A stretch of DNA of 7,765 nt from Gorillibacterium sp. Lineage in GTDB: Bacteria; Bacillota; Bacilli; Paenibacillales; NBRC-103111. Position 1 is the stretch's first letter. Every line of letters starts with the position of its first letter. The notes beneath the pieces are model-generated. The model ran no database searches and was not told the DNA's origin. It was given only the letters and a program-made list of their open reading frames with translations. Location of the stretch: positions 1 through 7,765 of the forward strand of contig JAIMBU010000094.1 of NCBI GenBank assembly GCA_023511325.1. Direction: 5' to 3'. Positions 1 through 7,765 of this stretch are shown piece after piece. A program made the translations under genes and the position numbers.

Positions 1-2
1 GT

Positions 3-581
3 AAAGGCCAGTACGGTCATGTATGGATCGAACTGGAGCCGATGGAGCCGGGTGGCCCGGGATATGAGTTTGTTAATAAAATTGTCGGCGGCGTAGTACC
101 CAGAGAGTACATTCCCGCTGTAGATGCCGGTATCAGAGAAGCTATGGAAAACGGTATTCTGGCCGGCTACCCCATGGTTGACATCCGGGCTACCATCTAT
201 GACGGGTCTTACCACGAGGTGGACTCCTCAGAAATGGCCTTTAAGATTGCCGGTTCGATGGCTTTCAAAAACGGCGCCGAAAAAGCTAACCCGGTATTGC
301 TGGAACCCATCTTTAAAGTTGAAGTGGTGGTTCCGGAAGAGTACATGGGCGACGTAATGGGCGACCTGAACTCGCGTCGTGGACGTATTGAAGGAATGGA
401 TGCTCGCCATGGTGCGCAAATCATTCGCTCCAAGGTGCCTTTATCTGAAATGTTTGGATACTCGACAACCCTGCGTTCACGTACGCAAGGTCGCGGTGTG
501 TACTCTATGGAACTTTCTCACTATGAAGAAGTACCTAAGTCCATTTCGGAAGAAATCATTGCCAAGCACAAAGGTGCATAA
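3..581 (+). CDS. fusA: Elongation factor G, C-terminal part (5'-truncated by window start)
   Basis: EF-G is the GTPase that translocates tRNA and mRNA through the ribosome and, with RRF, splits post-termination ribosomes. Only the last 192 codons are visible; the frame is open from position 3, so the ATG at 42 is internal and not the start. The fragment covers most of domain IV and all of domain V. It opens with [13 protein letters not shown]. Domain IV contains [13 protein letters not shown] and the tip-loop motif [10 protein letters not shown], whose His (codon 213-215) matches the decoding-centre histidine of EF-G (His583 in E. coli). Domain V follows, with [31 protein letters not shown] sequence, [15 protein letters not shown] and the terminal [11 protein letters not shown]. 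The GTPase domain lies outside the window. It is followed after 36 nt by tuf, the usual str-operon order. Sequence and length are fully typical of Firmicutes EF-G, with no sign of decay. Confidence 0.98.
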   Translation, partial: KGQYGHVWIELEPMEPGGPGYEFVNKIVGGVVPREYIPAVDAGIREAMENGILAGYPMVDIRATIYDGSYHEVDSSEMAFKIAGSMAFKNGAEKANPVLLEPIFKVEVVVPEEYMGDVMGDLNSRRGRIEGMDARHGAQIIRSKVPLSEMFGYSTTLRSRTQGRGVYSMELSHYEEVPKSISEEIIAKHKGA

Positions 582-617
582 CATCTTAAACAGATAAATT
601 AAGGAGGAATTGTTAAA

Positions 618-1808
618 ATGGCTAAAGTTAAATATGAACGCAACAAGCCGCACGTTAATATCGGTACGATCGGTCACGTCGATCATGGTAAAACGACTCT
701 AACGGCAGCAATCACCACTGTTTTGGCAAAAAGATATGGCGGTACCGCTACTTCTTTTGACCAAATCGACAAAGCTCCAGAAGAACGCGAACGCGGTATC
801 ACGATTTCCACAGCACACGTTGAGTATGAAACGCCTAATCGTCACTATGCTCACGTTGACTGCCCAGGTCATGCCGACTATGTTAAGAACATGATCACTG
901 GCGCAGCTCAAATGGATGGTGCGATCTTGGTTGTATCTGCAGCCGACGGTCCTATGCCACAAACTCGTGAACACATTCTGCTTTCCCGTCAAGTAGGCGT
1001 TCCGTACATCGTTGTTTTCCTTAACAAATGCGATACAGTGGATGACGAAGAACTACTTGAATTGGTTGAAATGGAAGTTCGTGATTTGCTTAACATGTAT
1101 GAATTCCCAGGTGACGACACGCCAATCATTCGTGGTTCTGCTCGTGAAGCGTTGACTAATCCTGATGGACCATGGGCTGACAAGATCATCGAATTGTTCG
1201 AACAAGTCGATGCTTATATCCCACTTCCAGAGCGTCAAATTGACAAGCCATTCTTGATGCCAGTTGAGGACGTGTTCACGATCACTGGTCGTGGTACCGT
1301 TGCTACAGGCCGTGTAGATCGTGGTACAGTTAAAATCGGTGATGAAGTTGAAATCATCGGTCTGGCTGAATCAACCCGCAAATGTATCGTTACTGGCGTT
1401 GAAATGTTCCGTAAGCTGCTTGACTCTGCTCAAGCTGGCGACAATATCGGTGCATTGCTTCGTGGTGTAGATCGTAAAGATATTCAGCGTGGACAAGTGT
1501 TGGCAAAGACGGGTTCCGTTAAGCCACACATGAACTTTAACGCTCAAATCTACGTTCTGACCAAAGAAGAAGGAGGACGTCATAAGCCTTTCTTTACAGG
1601 CTACCGTCCACAATTCTACTTCCGGACAACGGACGTTACAGGAATCATCACCTTGCCAGAAGGTACTGAAATGGTTATGCCTGGTGATAACATCGGTGTT
1701 ATGATCGAATTGATCTCGCCGATCGCTCTTGAAGAAGGCACCAAGTTCTCCATCCGCGAAGGTGGACGTACAGTAGGCGCTGGTTCAGTAGCTGGAATCA
1801 CTAAATAA
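618..1808 (+). CDS. tuf: Elongation factor Tu
   Basis: EF-Tu delivers aminoacyl-tRNA to the ribosomal A site as a GTP complex. The 396-residue product has the usual length and all GTPase motifs: P-loop GHVDHGKT at 19-26, switch I Thr62 in RGITIST, DCPGH at 81-85 with catalytic His85, NKCD at 136-139, and SAR at 174-176 as G5. Domains 2 and 3 follow (about 210-300 and 301-396), with [33 protein letters not shown] and GGRTVGAG. Start: ATG with AAGGAGGA 9 nt upstream. It is the last str-operon gene here, followed by an intrinsic terminator. Some positions differ from what I remember as the family norm: Asp234 (usually Glu), Cys256, Thr298 (usually Pro in AKPG) and Met305 (usually Thr). They keep the frame and fold intact. 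Identity is certain; the residue comparison is from memory. Confidence 0.99.
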   Translation: MAKVKYERNKPHVNIGTIGHVDHGKTTLTAAITTVLAKRYGGTATSFDQIDKAPEERERGITISTAHVEYETPNRHYAHVDCPGHADYVKNMITGAAQMDGAILVVSAADGPMPQTREHILLSRQVGVPYIVVFLNKCDTVDDEELLELVEMEVRDLLNMYEFPGDDTPIIRGSAREALTNPDGPWADKIIELFEQVDAYIPLPERQIDKPFLMPVEDVFTITGRGTVATGRVDRGTVKIGDEVEIIGLAESTRKCIVTGVEMFRKLLDSAQAGDNIGALLRGVDRKDIQRGQVLAKTGSVKPHMNFNAQIYVLTKEEGGRHKPFFTGYRPQFYFRTTDVTGIITLPEGTEMVMPGDNIGVMIELISPIALEEGTKFSIREGGRTVGAGSVAGITK

Positions 1809-1824
1809 GTATTTCTTCTAATAG

Positions 1825-1862
1825 AAAGAGTCCATGCGCTGTGAAGCGAGGGCTCTTTTTTT
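1825..1862 (+). terminator. Intrinsic terminator after tuf
   Basis: The stem 1825-1833 (AAAGAGTCC) pairs with 1850-1858 (GGGCTCTTT), 9 bp with one G-U pair. An inner stem 1837-1840 (CGCT) pairs with 1845-1848 (AGCG), capped by a GTGA tetraloop of the GNRA type. A run of seven T (1856-1862) follows, starting within the stem end. This is a textbook Rho-independent terminator, 16 nt after the tuf stop codon. It should separate the str operon from the S10 operon, perhaps with some read-through. Confidence 0.93.
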
Positions 1863-1888
1863 CTTTGTAATATTGTTTAAACTATTAC

Positions 1889-1925
1889 TTGCAATTGATC
1901 GGGACATTGTTATATAATAGTTAGC
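1889..1925 (+). promoter_or_regulatory. Sigma-A-type promoter of the S10 operon
   Basis: The -35 box is TTGCAA at 1889-1894 (4 of 6 consensus positions) and the -10 box is a perfect TATAAT at 1913-1918, with an 18-nt spacer. The surrounding DNA is AT-rich. A start site near 1924-1926 is predicted, giving a leader of roughly 130 nt before rpsJ. It sits directly downstream of the tuf terminator, where Firmicutes are known to start S10-operon transcription. The -10 box and the context are strong; the -35 box is less certain. Confidence 0.75.
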
Positions 1926-2366
<441 letters not shown>

Positions 2367-2403
2367 TAGGCGATAAAGATTCAGAAGGAAACGAGGTGTC
2401 AAC

Positions 2404-3030
2404 ATGACAAAAGGTATCTTAGGTAAGAAACTGGGCATGACTCAAGTTTTTACTGCTGACGGAACGGTTATTCCAGTGACCGTCATTGAAGCTGGTCCCT
2501 GCGTAGTCTTGCAAAAGAAGGACGTAGAAAATGACGGCTATGAAGCGATACAATTAGGTTTCGCTGATAAAAAGACAAGCAGAGCAATCAAACCTGAACT
2601 GGGCCACGCTAGCAAAGCGGGAACAGTCCCTAAGCGCTACATTAAGGAATTCCGCGGAGTGCAGTTGACGGAATATGAGGTTGGCCAGGTTCTTAAGGCT
2701 GACGTGTTCTCCGAGGGTGAATTCGTTGATGTCACGGGCACTTCAAAAGGTAAAGGATTCCAAGGTGTTATCAAGCGTTGGGGCCAAAGTACTGGACCAA
2801 TGGCTCATGGATCCCGTTATCACCGTAGACCAGGTTCCATGGGTTCGATTCAAGCGAATCGAGTCATGAAAGGTAAGCGTCTGCCGGGTCATATGGGACA
2901 TGAAACGATCACCCTGCAAAACTTGCAGGTTGTAAGAGTGGACACAGAACGCAACGTGCTGTTGATTAAAGGTTCGATTCCAGGACCTAAACATAGCTTT
3001 GTTTCTGTGAAAACGACAGTTAAACAGTAA
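2404..3030 (+). CDS. rplC: 50S ribosomal protein uL3
   Basis: uL3 is an early assembly protein of the 50S subunit, and a long loop reaches to the peptidyl-transferase centre. The product is 208 residues, normal for the family. It shows the N-terminal [13 protein letters not shown] (4-16), [15 protein letters not shown], the family signature around [20 protein letters not shown] (118-137), and [11 protein letters not shown] leading into the centre-facing loop. Within that loop it reads [17 protein letters not shown] (151-167), whereas many Firmicutes have VFKGK and GRMGG there. The start is ATG with GAGGTG at 2393-2398, a weaker binding site than its neighbours have. It follows rpsJ by 37 nt and precedes rplD by 24 nt. 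Loop substitutions aside, nothing suggests impaired function. Confidence 0.98.
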   Translation: MTKGILGKKLGMTQVFTADGTVIPVTVIEAGPCVVLQKKDVENDGYEAIQLGFADKKTSRAIKPELGHASKAGTVPKRYIKEFRGVQLTEYEVGQVLKADVFSEGEFVDVTGTSKGKGFQGVIKRWGQSTGPMAHGSRYHRRPGSMGSIQANRVMKGKRLPGHMGHETITLQNLQVVRVDTERNVLLIKGSIPGPKHSFVSVKTTVKQ

Positions 3031-3054
3031 GAAAAGCAGGAAAGGAGGATCACC

Positions 3055-3678
3055 ATGCCTAAAGTAGCAGTATACAATGTAAGCGGATTGGAAGTCGGAG
3101 AAATCGAACTGTCCGATACCGTGTTTGGAATTGAACCAAACGTACACGTGCTTCACTCGGCTGTAGTTATGCAGCAGGCATCCATGCGTGCAGGTACGCA
3201 CAAAACGAAAGGCCGCTCAGAAGTGCGAGGCGGCGGACGTAAACCATGGAAGCAAAAAGGAACAGGTCGTGCCCGTCAAGGTAGTATCCGTGCACCTCAA
3301 TGGAAGGGCGGCGGTATTGTTTTTGGCCCCACCCCTCGAAGCTATGCATACAAGCTGCCGAAGAAAGTTCGTCGTCTTGCGCTTAAATCGGCTTTATCTT
3401 CAAAGGTAATCGATAACGATATCCTTGTTTTGGATCAGCTGTCCTTTGCTGCACCGAAGACGAAGGAAATCATCGCAATGCTTAAGAACCTGAAAGCAGA
3501 TCGTCGCGCTCTTGTTGTTACGAGCGAGTTCGATGAGAATGTGGCACTATCCGCCCGCAATATTCCGGGTGTGAAGTTTGTTACTGCCGTCGGTATCAAC
3601 GTTTTAGACGTTATGCTGTATGACAAGCTGATCATCACGAAGGAAGCGGTCGAGAAAGTACAGGAGGTGTTTGCGTAA
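3055..3678 (+). CDS. rplD: 50S ribosomal protein uL4
   Basis: uL4 binds 23S rRNA, and its extended loop lines the narrow part of the peptide exit tunnel. In E. coli, free L4 also represses the S10 operon through the leader. The product is 207 residues. The loop, residues about 50-90, contains [20 protein letters not shown] and [18 protein letters not shown]. Lys63 and the neighbouring residues, where macrolide-resistance mutations are known, are of the wild type. The C-terminal part has [12 protein letters not shown] and [20 protein letters not shown]. The start ATG has AAAGGAGG 6 nt upstream. The stop overlaps the rplW start by one base (TAATG), so the pair should be translationally coupled. 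Because L4 is the classical S10-operon regulator, it is the first candidate ligand for the leader upstream of rpsJ, though nothing here proves that. Confidence 0.99.
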   Translation: MPKVAVYNVSGLEVGEIELSDTVFGIEPNVHVLHSAVVMQQASMRAGTHKTKGRSEVRGGGRKPWKQKGTGRARQGSIRAPQWKGGGIVFGPTPRSYAYKLPKKVRRLALKSALSSKVIDNDILVLDQLSFAAPKTKEIIAMLKNLKADRRALVVTSEFDENVALSARNIPGVKFVTAVGINVLDVMLYDKLIITKEAVEKVQEVFA

Positions 3679-3968
3679 TGAAAGACCCACGCGATATTAT
3701 CAAGCGGCCGGTCATTACCGAACGCACCAGCGACTTGATGGCACTTAAGAAGTACGTCTTCGAAGTGGACATCCGCGCTAACAAAACAGAGATCAAATCA
3801 GCAATCGAACAAATTTTCAAAGTTAAGGTTACCAGTGTTCATACACTGAGAATGCCGCAAAAACCAAAACGTTACGGTAAACATTCCGGCTTCCGCCCTG
3901 AATGGAAGAAAGCAATTGTTGCTCTTTCTGCCGAAAGCAAAGAACTGGAATTCTTCGAAACCGTATAA
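3678..3968 (+). CDS. rplW: 50S ribosomal protein uL23
   Basis: uL23 lies at the exit of the peptide tunnel and is the docking point for trigger factor and the signal recognition particle. The product is 96 residues. It opens with [20 protein letters not shown], then [20 protein letters not shown], the family signature for this protein, and [20 protein letters not shown] leading into the rRNA-binding extension. The ATG shares its A with the rplD stop codon. Its ribosome binding site (AGGAGGTG, about 3662-3669) lies inside the last rplD codons, so it is probably translated by coupling. The length is typical of Firmicutes. Confidence 0.98.
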   Translation: MKDPRDIIKRPVITERTSDLMALKKYVFEVDIRANKTEIKSAIEQIFKVKVTSVHTLRMPQKPKRYGKHSGFRPEWKKAIVALSAESKELEFFETV

Positions 3969-4001
3969 GGCCACTATCTCTGAAGTAAGGAGGGAAACTT
4001 A

Positions 4002-4832
4002 ATGCCCGTAAAAAAATATAAACCGACCTCGCCGGCACGTCGTGCGATGTCCGTTTCCACTTTTGAGGAAATCACAACATCAACTCCGGAAAAGTCATTA
4101 CTTGCGCCTCTTAGTAAGAGTGCTGGCCGGAACAACCAAGGTAAAATTACGGTTCGTCATCAAGGTGGCGGAGCAAAGCGTAAATATCGGATTATCGATT
4201 TTAAGCGGAATAAAGATGGCATACCAGGTCGCGTTGCTACTATCGAATACGATCCAAACCGTTCAGCTAACATTGCCTTGATCCACTATGCTGATGGCGA
4301 GAAACGTTATATCATCGCTCCAAAGGGCTTGAAGGTAGATGATGTTATCACATCAGGAGTTGGTTCCGACATTAAGGTTGGTAACAGCCTTGCACTTGAG
4401 AACATCCCGGTTGGTACAGTTATCCACAACATCGAGTTGAAACCTGGTAAAGGTGCTCAATTGGTACGTGCTGCTGGCACAGAAGCCCAATTACTTGGTA
4501 AAGAAGATCAATATGTAACGATTCGTCTTACTTCAGGCGAAGTTCGCCGCATCTTGAAGGTTTGTCGCGCTACGATCGGCGCCGTTGGTAACGGTGACCA
4601 CGAGCTCGTGAAGATTGGTAAAGCTGGACGCTCGCGTCATATGAACAGACGCCCAGAAGTACGTGGTGTTGTCATGAACCCAGTGGATCATCCACATGGT
4701 GGTGGCGAAGGCCGTGCACCAATCGGACGCAAATCACCTTTGTCTCCTTGGGGCAAACCAACACTTGGTTACAAAACCCGCAAGAAGAACAAAGCTTCCA
4801 GCAAGTATATTGTTCGTCGCCGCACGAAGTAA
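4002..4832 (+). CDS. rplB: 50S ribosomal protein uL2
   Basis: uL2 is a primary 23S rRNA binder needed for subunit association and peptidyl-transferase activity. The product has 276 residues, the usual length. It begins [18 protein letters not shown] and has [20 protein letters not shown] (about 43-62), [19 protein letters not shown], and the C-terminal signature [10 protein letters not shown] at 228-237. His230 there corresponds to the essential His229 of E. coli. It is followed by [19 protein letters not shown] and a basic tail. The start ATG has AAGGAGGG (3987-3994) 7 nt upstream. It ends with a tandem TAA TAA. It sits 33 nt after rplW and 39 nt before rpsS, the standard S10-operon order. 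Confidence 0.99.
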   Translation: MPVKKYKPTSPARRAMSVSTFEEITTSTPEKSLLAPLSKSAGRNNQGKITVRHQGGGAKRKYRIIDFKRNKDGIPGRVATIEYDPNRSANIALIHYADGEKRYIIAPKGLKVDDVITSGVGSDIKVGNSLALENIPVGTVIHNIELKPGKGAQLVRAAGTEAQLLGKEDQYVTIRLTSGEVRRILKVCRATIGAVGNGDHELVKIGKAGRSRHMNRRPEVRGVVMNPVDHPHGGGEGRAPIGRKSPLSPWGKPTLGYKTRKKNKASSKYIVRRRTK

Positions 4833-4871
4833 TAAAGCACGATACAATGCTAGTCGAAGGGAGGATCATAA

Positions 4872-5156
4872 ATGGGACGCAGCTTGAAAAAAGGACCTTT
4901 TGTAGACGGTTATCTGCTTAAGAAAGTCGAACAGGTTGGTACAAGTACAACCAAGAAAGTCGTGATCAAAACCTGGTCGCGCCGCTCTACGATTTTCCCA
5001 CAGTTCATCGGACATACTTTCGCAGTATATGATGGCAGAAAACATGTTCCTGTGTACGTAACCGAAGATATGGTCGGACATAAGCTTGGAGAGTTTGCAC
5101 CGACTCGTACTTATAAGGGTCACGGCGACGATGATAAGAAAACGGCTAGACGCTAA
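4872..5156 (+). CDS. rpsS: 30S ribosomal protein uS19
   Basis: uS19 is in the 30S head next to uS13, near the A-site tRNA and the subunit bridges. The product has 94 residues. It opens with [20 protein letters not shown], then [40 protein letters not shown] and [11 protein letters not shown], all family hallmarks, and ends in a charged tail. The start is ATG with GGGAGG (4859-4864), 7 nt spacing. After its TAA comes a 63-nt gap, the widest inside this operon, before rplV. Confidence 0.99.
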   Translation: MGRSLKKGPFVDGYLLKKVEQVGTSTTKKVVIKTWSRRSTIFPQFIGHTFAVYDGRKHVPVYVTEDMVGHKLGEFAPTRTYKGHGDDDKKTARR

Positions 5157-5157
5157 A

Positions 5158-5175
5158 CTTGGTCTTAAGTCCAAG
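5158..5175 (+). other. Small hairpin in the rpsS-rplV gap
   Basis: CTTGG (5158-5162) pairs with CCAAG (5171-5175), 5 bp around an 8-nt loop, directly after the rpsS stop codon. No U-tract follows, so it is not a terminator. It may be an RNA-processing or stability element, or chance. Confidence 0.3.
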
Positions 5176-5219
5176 ATGGTTTAAGCCAGATTGATATGTT
5201 TTTGAGAGGAGGTAATCCC

Positions 5220-5552
5220 ATGCAAGCAACTGCAAATGCAAAATACATTCGCATCGCTCCTCGGAAAGTGAAGCTGGTCATTGACTTGATCCGCGGCAAG
5301 GAAGTAGGTGAAGCGATTGCAATTCTTCGCCATACTCCCCGGGCGGCTTCTCCGATTGTGGAGAAATTGCTCAACTCGGCGATTGCCAATGCTGAGCACA
5401 ACTATTCGCTTGATGTGAATAAACTGGTTATCGCTCAAATTTACGCAAATCAAGGACCGACAATGAAACGGTTCCGCGAACGCGCAATGGGTAGAGCTAG
5501 CCGCATTAACAAACGCACAAGCCACATCACTTTAGTGGTATCCGAAAAATAA
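5220..5552 (+). CDS. rplV: 50S ribosomal protein uL22
   Basis: uL22 spans the 50S subunit, and its beta-hairpin lines the peptide exit tunnel. I place the start at ATG 5220, with AGGAGGT (5207-5213) 6 nt upstream. An ATG at 5196 in the same frame would read through that binding site and has none of its own. The resulting 110-residue protein reads [20 protein letters not shown], then [30 protein letters not shown], and the hairpin with [20 protein letters not shown] (78-97), then [13 protein letters not shown]. Residue 87 is Glu (codon 5478-5480), where most bacteria have Pro (R-P-R-A). This is the hairpin where macrolide-resistance changes occur, so the deviation is listed as a finding. The stop codon overlaps the rpsC ribosome binding site. 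Confidence 0.97.
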   Translation: MQATANAKYIRIAPRKVKLVIDLIRGKEVGEAIAILRHTPRAASPIVEKLLNSAIANAEHNYSLDVNKLVIAQIYANQGPTMKRFRERAMGRASRINKRTSHITLVVSEK

Positions 5553-5565
5553 GGAGGGAAAACGT

Positions 5566-6231
5566 GTGGGTCAAAAAGTAAACCCTAACGGTCTACGTAT
5601 CGGTATTATCCGCGACTGGGAATCCAAATGGTACGCTGGTAATAAAGATTACGGTACTCTGTTGATGGAAGACGTAAAGATCCGTGAATACTTGTTGGGC
5701 AAACTGAAAGATTCTTCGGTTTCCCATATTGAGATTGAACGCGCTGCAAATCGTGTCAATGTCACCATCCATACTGCTAAACCGGGTATGGTAATCGGTA
5801 AGGGCGGCGCGGAAGTTGAAAACATCCGGACTTACCTGACTAACATGACTAACAAAAAAGTTCATATCAATATTACGGAAATCAAAAACCCTGAACTCGA
5901 TGCGATTCTTGTTGCTGAGAGCATTGCTCAACAACTTGAACGTCGTGTATCGTTCCGTCGTGCGATGAAACAAGCGCTGGTAAGAACGATGAGATCAGGA
6001 GCTAAAGGAATTAAAACTCAAGTTGCTGGTCGTCTCGGTGGAGCAGAAATTGCCCGTTCCGAAGGCTACAACGAAGGAACCGTACCCTTGCACACCCTGC
6101 GTGCTGACATTGACTACGGTACTGCCGAAGCACATACCACCTTCGGACGGATCGGCGTGAAGGTCTGGATCTACCGTGGTGAAGTACTTCCTACGACTAA
6201 GAAGAAAGCTGTAAGGGAAGGAGGAAACTGA
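5566..6231 (+). CDS. rpsC: 30S ribosomal protein uS3
   Basis: uS3 lines the mRNA entry channel of the 30S subunit and contributes to its helicase activity. The 221-residue product starts at GTG 5566, with AAGGAGGG (5551-5558) 7 nt upstream; the mature protein begins [12 protein letters not shown], exactly as in the family. GTG is the known start of rpsC in Bacillus too. A type-II KH domain carries VIGKGG with GKGG at 78-81. Arg131, Arg132 and Lys135 in SFRRAMKQ match the helicase residues of the E. coli protein. The C-terminal half has [20 protein letters not shown] and [17 protein letters not shown]. Its TGA stop lies 2 nt before the rplP ATG. Confidence 0.99.
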   Translation: MGQKVNPNGLRIGIIRDWESKWYAGNKDYGTLLMEDVKIREYLLGKLKDSSVSHIEIERAANRVNVTIHTAKPGMVIGKGGAEVENIRTYLTNMTNKKVHINITEIKNPELDAILVAESIAQQLERRVSFRRAMKQALVRTMRSGAKGIKTQVAGRLGGAEIARSEGYNEGTVPLHTLRADIDYGTAEAHTTFGRIGVKVWIYRGEVLPTTKKKAVREGGN

Positions 6232-6233
6232 TC

Positions 6234-6662
6234 ATGTTAGTACCTAAACGCGTCAAACACCGCAAAGAACATCGCGGTACGATGAAAGGTAATGCTAAAG
6301 GCGGCACAGAAGTCGCTTTCGGCGAATACGGTCTCAAAGCTCTTGAACCAGCTTGGGTGACCAACCGTCAGATCGAGGCTGCTCGTATTGCCATGACCCG
6401 TTACATCAAACGGGGCGGTAAAGTATGGATCAAAATTTTCCCTTCCAAGCCAGTAACCCAGAAACCTCTTGAAGTGCGGATGGGTAGTGGTAAAGGTAAT
6501 GTGGAAAAATGGGTTGCAGTTGTCAAACCGGGCAAAATCCTGTTTGAACTTGCTGGTGTTAGCGAAGAGGTTGCTCGTGAAGCAATGCGTCTCGCTGCCC
6601 ACAAGCTCCCTATTAAAACGAAGTTTGTAAAACGTGAAGAACTGGGTGGTGAAGCAGAATGA
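6234..6662 (+). CDS. rplP: 50S ribosomal protein uL16
   Basis: uL16 is a late-assembling 50S protein that contacts the A-site tRNA elbow. The product has 142 residues, close to the 144 of Bacillus. It opens [15 protein letters not shown], then [24 protein letters not shown]-like [20 protein letters not shown] (42-61), [26 protein letters not shown] and [17 protein letters not shown]. Arg51, Ile52 and Arg56, where avilamycin/evernimicin resistance changes are known in other Gram-positives, are of the sensitive type. The ribosome binding site GGAGG (6220-6224) lies inside the end of rpsC. The gene overlaps the rpmC start by 4 nt (ATGA), which implies coupled translation. Confidence 0.99.
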   Translation: MLVPKRVKHRKEHRGTMKGNAKGGTEVAFGEYGLKALEPAWVTNRQIEAARIAMTRYIKRGGKVWIKIFPSKPVTQKPLEVRMGSGKGNVEKWVAVVKPGKILFELAGVSEEVAREAMRLAAHKLPIKTKFVKREELGGEAE

Positions 6663-6856
6663 AGGCTATCGATATCCGCAACCTGACTACAGCTGAAATC
6701 GAGCAAAAAGTGTCAGGTTTTAAGGAAGAGCTGTTCAACCTCCGTTTCCAATTGGCCACTGGTCAACTGGATAACCCGACTCAAATCCGCAATGTGCGTA
6801 AGGAAATAGCACGGGCCAAAACCGTTTTGCGTGAAAGGGAACTCGGAATCGGTTAA
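6659..6856 (+). CDS. rpmC: 50S ribosomal protein uL29
   Basis: uL29 is a small two-helix protein near the tunnel exit, beside uL23. The 65-residue product fits the family in length: [20 protein letters not shown], then [20 protein letters not shown] and [19 protein letters not shown]. The motif [10 protein letters not shown] is characteristic. The start ATG overlaps the rplP stop (ATGA, 6659-6662). There is only a weak upstream binding site (about GGTGG, 6645-6649), which fits translation by coupling to rplP. Confidence 0.98.
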   Translation: MKAIDIRNLTTAEIEQKVSGFKEELFNLRFQLATGQLDNPTQIRNVRKEIARAKTVLRERELGIG

Positions 6857-6888
6857 TCCTTTTTCGAACCAAGAGAGGAGGATGAACA

Positions 6889-7152
6889 TTGGAAGAGCGC
6901 AATGACCGCAAGGTTCAAACTGGTAAAGTGGTAAGTGACAAGATGGACAAGACGATTGTCGTAGCCGTTGAAACTTATAAGAAGCACAGCTTGTACCACA
7001 AACGTATTAAATCCACAAAGAAATTCAAAGCTCATGATGAGAATAACCAAGCAAAAATTGGCGACAAGGTTAAGATCATGGAGACCCGCCCATTGTCTAA
7101 AGACAAGAACTGGAGACTGCTCGAAATCATCGAAGCTGCGGTTATCATCTAA
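6889..7152 (+). CDS. rpsQ: 30S ribosomal protein uS17
   Basis: uS17 is a primary binder of 16S rRNA in the 30S body. The product has 87 residues and begins [20 protein letters not shown], continues [18 protein letters not shown] and [20 protein letters not shown], and ends [20 protein letters not shown], all typical of uS17. The start is the rare TTG at 6889: it gives the family N-terminus and has AGGAGG (6876-6881) at 7 nt spacing, and no in-frame ATG precedes Met-Asp-Lys at residue 24. The ATG at 6882 directly abuts the binding site and opens a frame of only seven codons, so it cannot be the start. It lies 32 nt after rpmC. Confidence 0.96.
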   Translation: MEERNDRKVQTGKVVSDKMDKTIVVAVETYKKHSLYHKRIKSTKKFKAHDENNQAKIGDKVKIMETRPLSKDKNWRLLEIIEAAVII

Positions 7153-7183
7153 AGCCTACTGAAGCCGGAAGGAGAGTATCTCA

Positions 7184-7552
7184 ATGATTCAACCTTTTAC
7201 CCGATTGAGCGTAGCTGATAATTCAGGCGCTAAGAAGTTGATGTGCATTCGCGTTTTGGGCGGCACAGGTCGTCGCGTAGGTCATATCGGCGATATTATC
7301 GTTTGTTCAGTTAAAGAAGCAACACCAGGTGGCGTTGTCAAGAAGGGTGATGTAGTCAAAGCGGTTATCGTCCGTACGAAGTTCGGAGCGCGCCGTAAAG
7401 ACGGATCTTACATCTCATTCGATGAAAATGCAGCTGTTATTGTTAAAGACGATCGTAGCCCCCGTGGCACCCGGATCTTCGGGCCAGTAGCTCGTGAACT
7501 CCGGGAGCGCGACTTTATGAAAATTGTATCTCTGGCCCCAGAAGTTATCTAG
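7184..7552 (+). CDS. rplN: 50S ribosomal protein uL14
   Basis: uL14 lies at the subunit interface, forms an intersubunit bridge with 16S rRNA, and is the docking site of the silencing factor RsfS. The product has 122 residues, exactly the family length. It begins [20 protein letters not shown], then [20 protein letters not shown], the signature [37 protein letters not shown] and [20 protein letters not shown]. The start ATG has AAGGAGA (7169-7175), 8 nt spacing. It stops at TAG, the only gene here ending in that codon as its first stop. It is 31 nt after rpsQ. Confidence 0.99.
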   Translation: MIQPFTRLSVADNSGAKKLMCIRVLGGTGRRVGHIGDIIVCSVKEATPGGVVKKGDVVKAVIVRTKFGARRKDGSYISFDENAAVIVKDDRSPRGTRIFGPVARELRERDFMKIVSLAPEVI

Positions 7553-7594
7553 TGCCGGAACTTTTTATCCGCCATTTAGGAGGTGTAACCGAAC

Positions 7595-7765
7595 ATGCCA
7601 CACACAAAGAAAAAGTTGGAGTCGCATAACAATAAACTCCACGTTAAGAAAGACGATACGGTATTTGTTATTACCGGTAAAGATAAAGGGAAAAAAGGAC
7701 GGATTCTGGCAGCGTTTCCATCGGAAGGCCGTGTGCTTGTGGAAGGGGTTAATCTTGTAAAGCGT
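7595..7765 (+). CDS. rplX: 50S ribosomal protein uL24, N-terminal part (3'-truncated by window end)
   Basis: uL24 is one of the two assembly-initiator proteins of the 50S subunit and contains a KOW domain. The first 57 codons are visible: [14 protein letters not shown], then [20 protein letters not shown] (15-34) and [20 protein letters not shown]. The motif GKDKGKKG and the following strands identify the KOW fold. ATG 7595 has AGGAGGTG (7578-7585) at 9 nt. The Bacillus protein, as I remember it, begins directly at MHVKK, so this one has about 14 extra basic/polar residues. The Leu-His codons (CTC CAC) there offer no start, so the extension looks real. The C-terminal half lies beyond the window. 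Confidence 0.97.
   Translation, partial: MPHTKKKLESHNNKLHVKKDDTVFVITGKDKGKKGRILAAFPSEGRVLVEGVNLVKR

Noticed and set aside
582..617. Possible separate tuf promoter in the fusA-tuf gap
   Set aside because: The 36-nt gap holds a good ribosome binding site but no convincing -35/-10 pair.
2743..3201. Long minus-strand open frame (152 codons) across rplC-rplD
   Set aside because: It lies wholly opposite two well-supported ribosomal-protein genes, crosses their junction, has no recognisable domain, and is readily explained by the codon bias of the + strand genes.
5196..5219. Upstream ATG as the start of rplV
   Set aside because: It would translate through the AGGAGGT at 5207-5213, has no binding site of its own, and adds residues that the family lacks.
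5593..5973. Minus-strand open frame (126 codons) opposite rpsC
   Set aside because: It is a shadow of a highly conserved gene; no family resemblance and no promoter were seen.
6882..6905. ATG after AGGAGG before rpsQ
   Set aside because: It is out of frame with uS17, has zero spacing to the binding site, and meets a stop after seven codons.
7524..7760. 78-codon + strand frame over the rplN end and the rplX start
   Set aside because: It is out of frame with both recognised genes, resembles no family, and overlaps rplX throughout its second half.

Overview
The window is a stretch of the conserved str / S10 / spc ribosomal-protein gene cluster of a low-to-mid GC Gram-positive bacterium (Firmicutes/Bacillota). 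All genes are on the + strand. The gene order, strong AAGGAGG-type ribosome binding sites, a GTG start on rpsC and Bacillus-like protein sequences all point there. Several details (EF-Tu with SAREAL in the G5 loop, a uL24 with an extended N-terminus) suggest Paenibacillaceae rather than Bacillus. That family-level placement comes from remembered sequences and is an inference.

Layout: (1) positions 1-1862 are the end of the str operon: the C-terminal part of fusA (EF-G, domains IV-V, cut by the window start), then tuf (EF-Tu), closed by a clear intrinsic terminator. (2) Positions 1863-2057 are the only substantial non-coding stretch. It holds a sigma-A-type promoter and a roughly 130-nt 5' leader that folds into several helices just ahead of rpsJ. 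(3) Positions 2058-7765 are the S10 operon running without a visible internal terminator into the spc genes: rpsJ, rplC, rplD, rplW, rplB, rpsS, rplV, rpsC, rplP, rpmC, rpsQ, rplN and the first 57 codons of rplX, cut by the window end. Gaps are short (-4 to 63 nt), with two start/stop overlaps (rplD-rplW and rplP-rpmC).

The genes work together: the ribosomal proteins build the 30S head (uS10, uS19, uS3), part of the 30S body (uS17), and the core, tunnel and peptidyl-transferase surroundings of the 50S subunit (uL3, uL4, uL23, uL2, uL22, uL16, uL29, uL14, uL24). EF-Tu and EF-G drive elongation on the finished ribosome.

This is housekeeping DNA. I found no mobile element, CRISPR array, tRNA/rRNA gene, pseudogene or novel gene system. 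The most interesting element is the structured S10 leader, with mutually exclusive pairings next to the rpsJ ribosome binding site. Secondary points are unusual residues in the functional loops of uL3 and uL22 and in EF-Tu, the TTG start of rpsQ, and the extended uL24.
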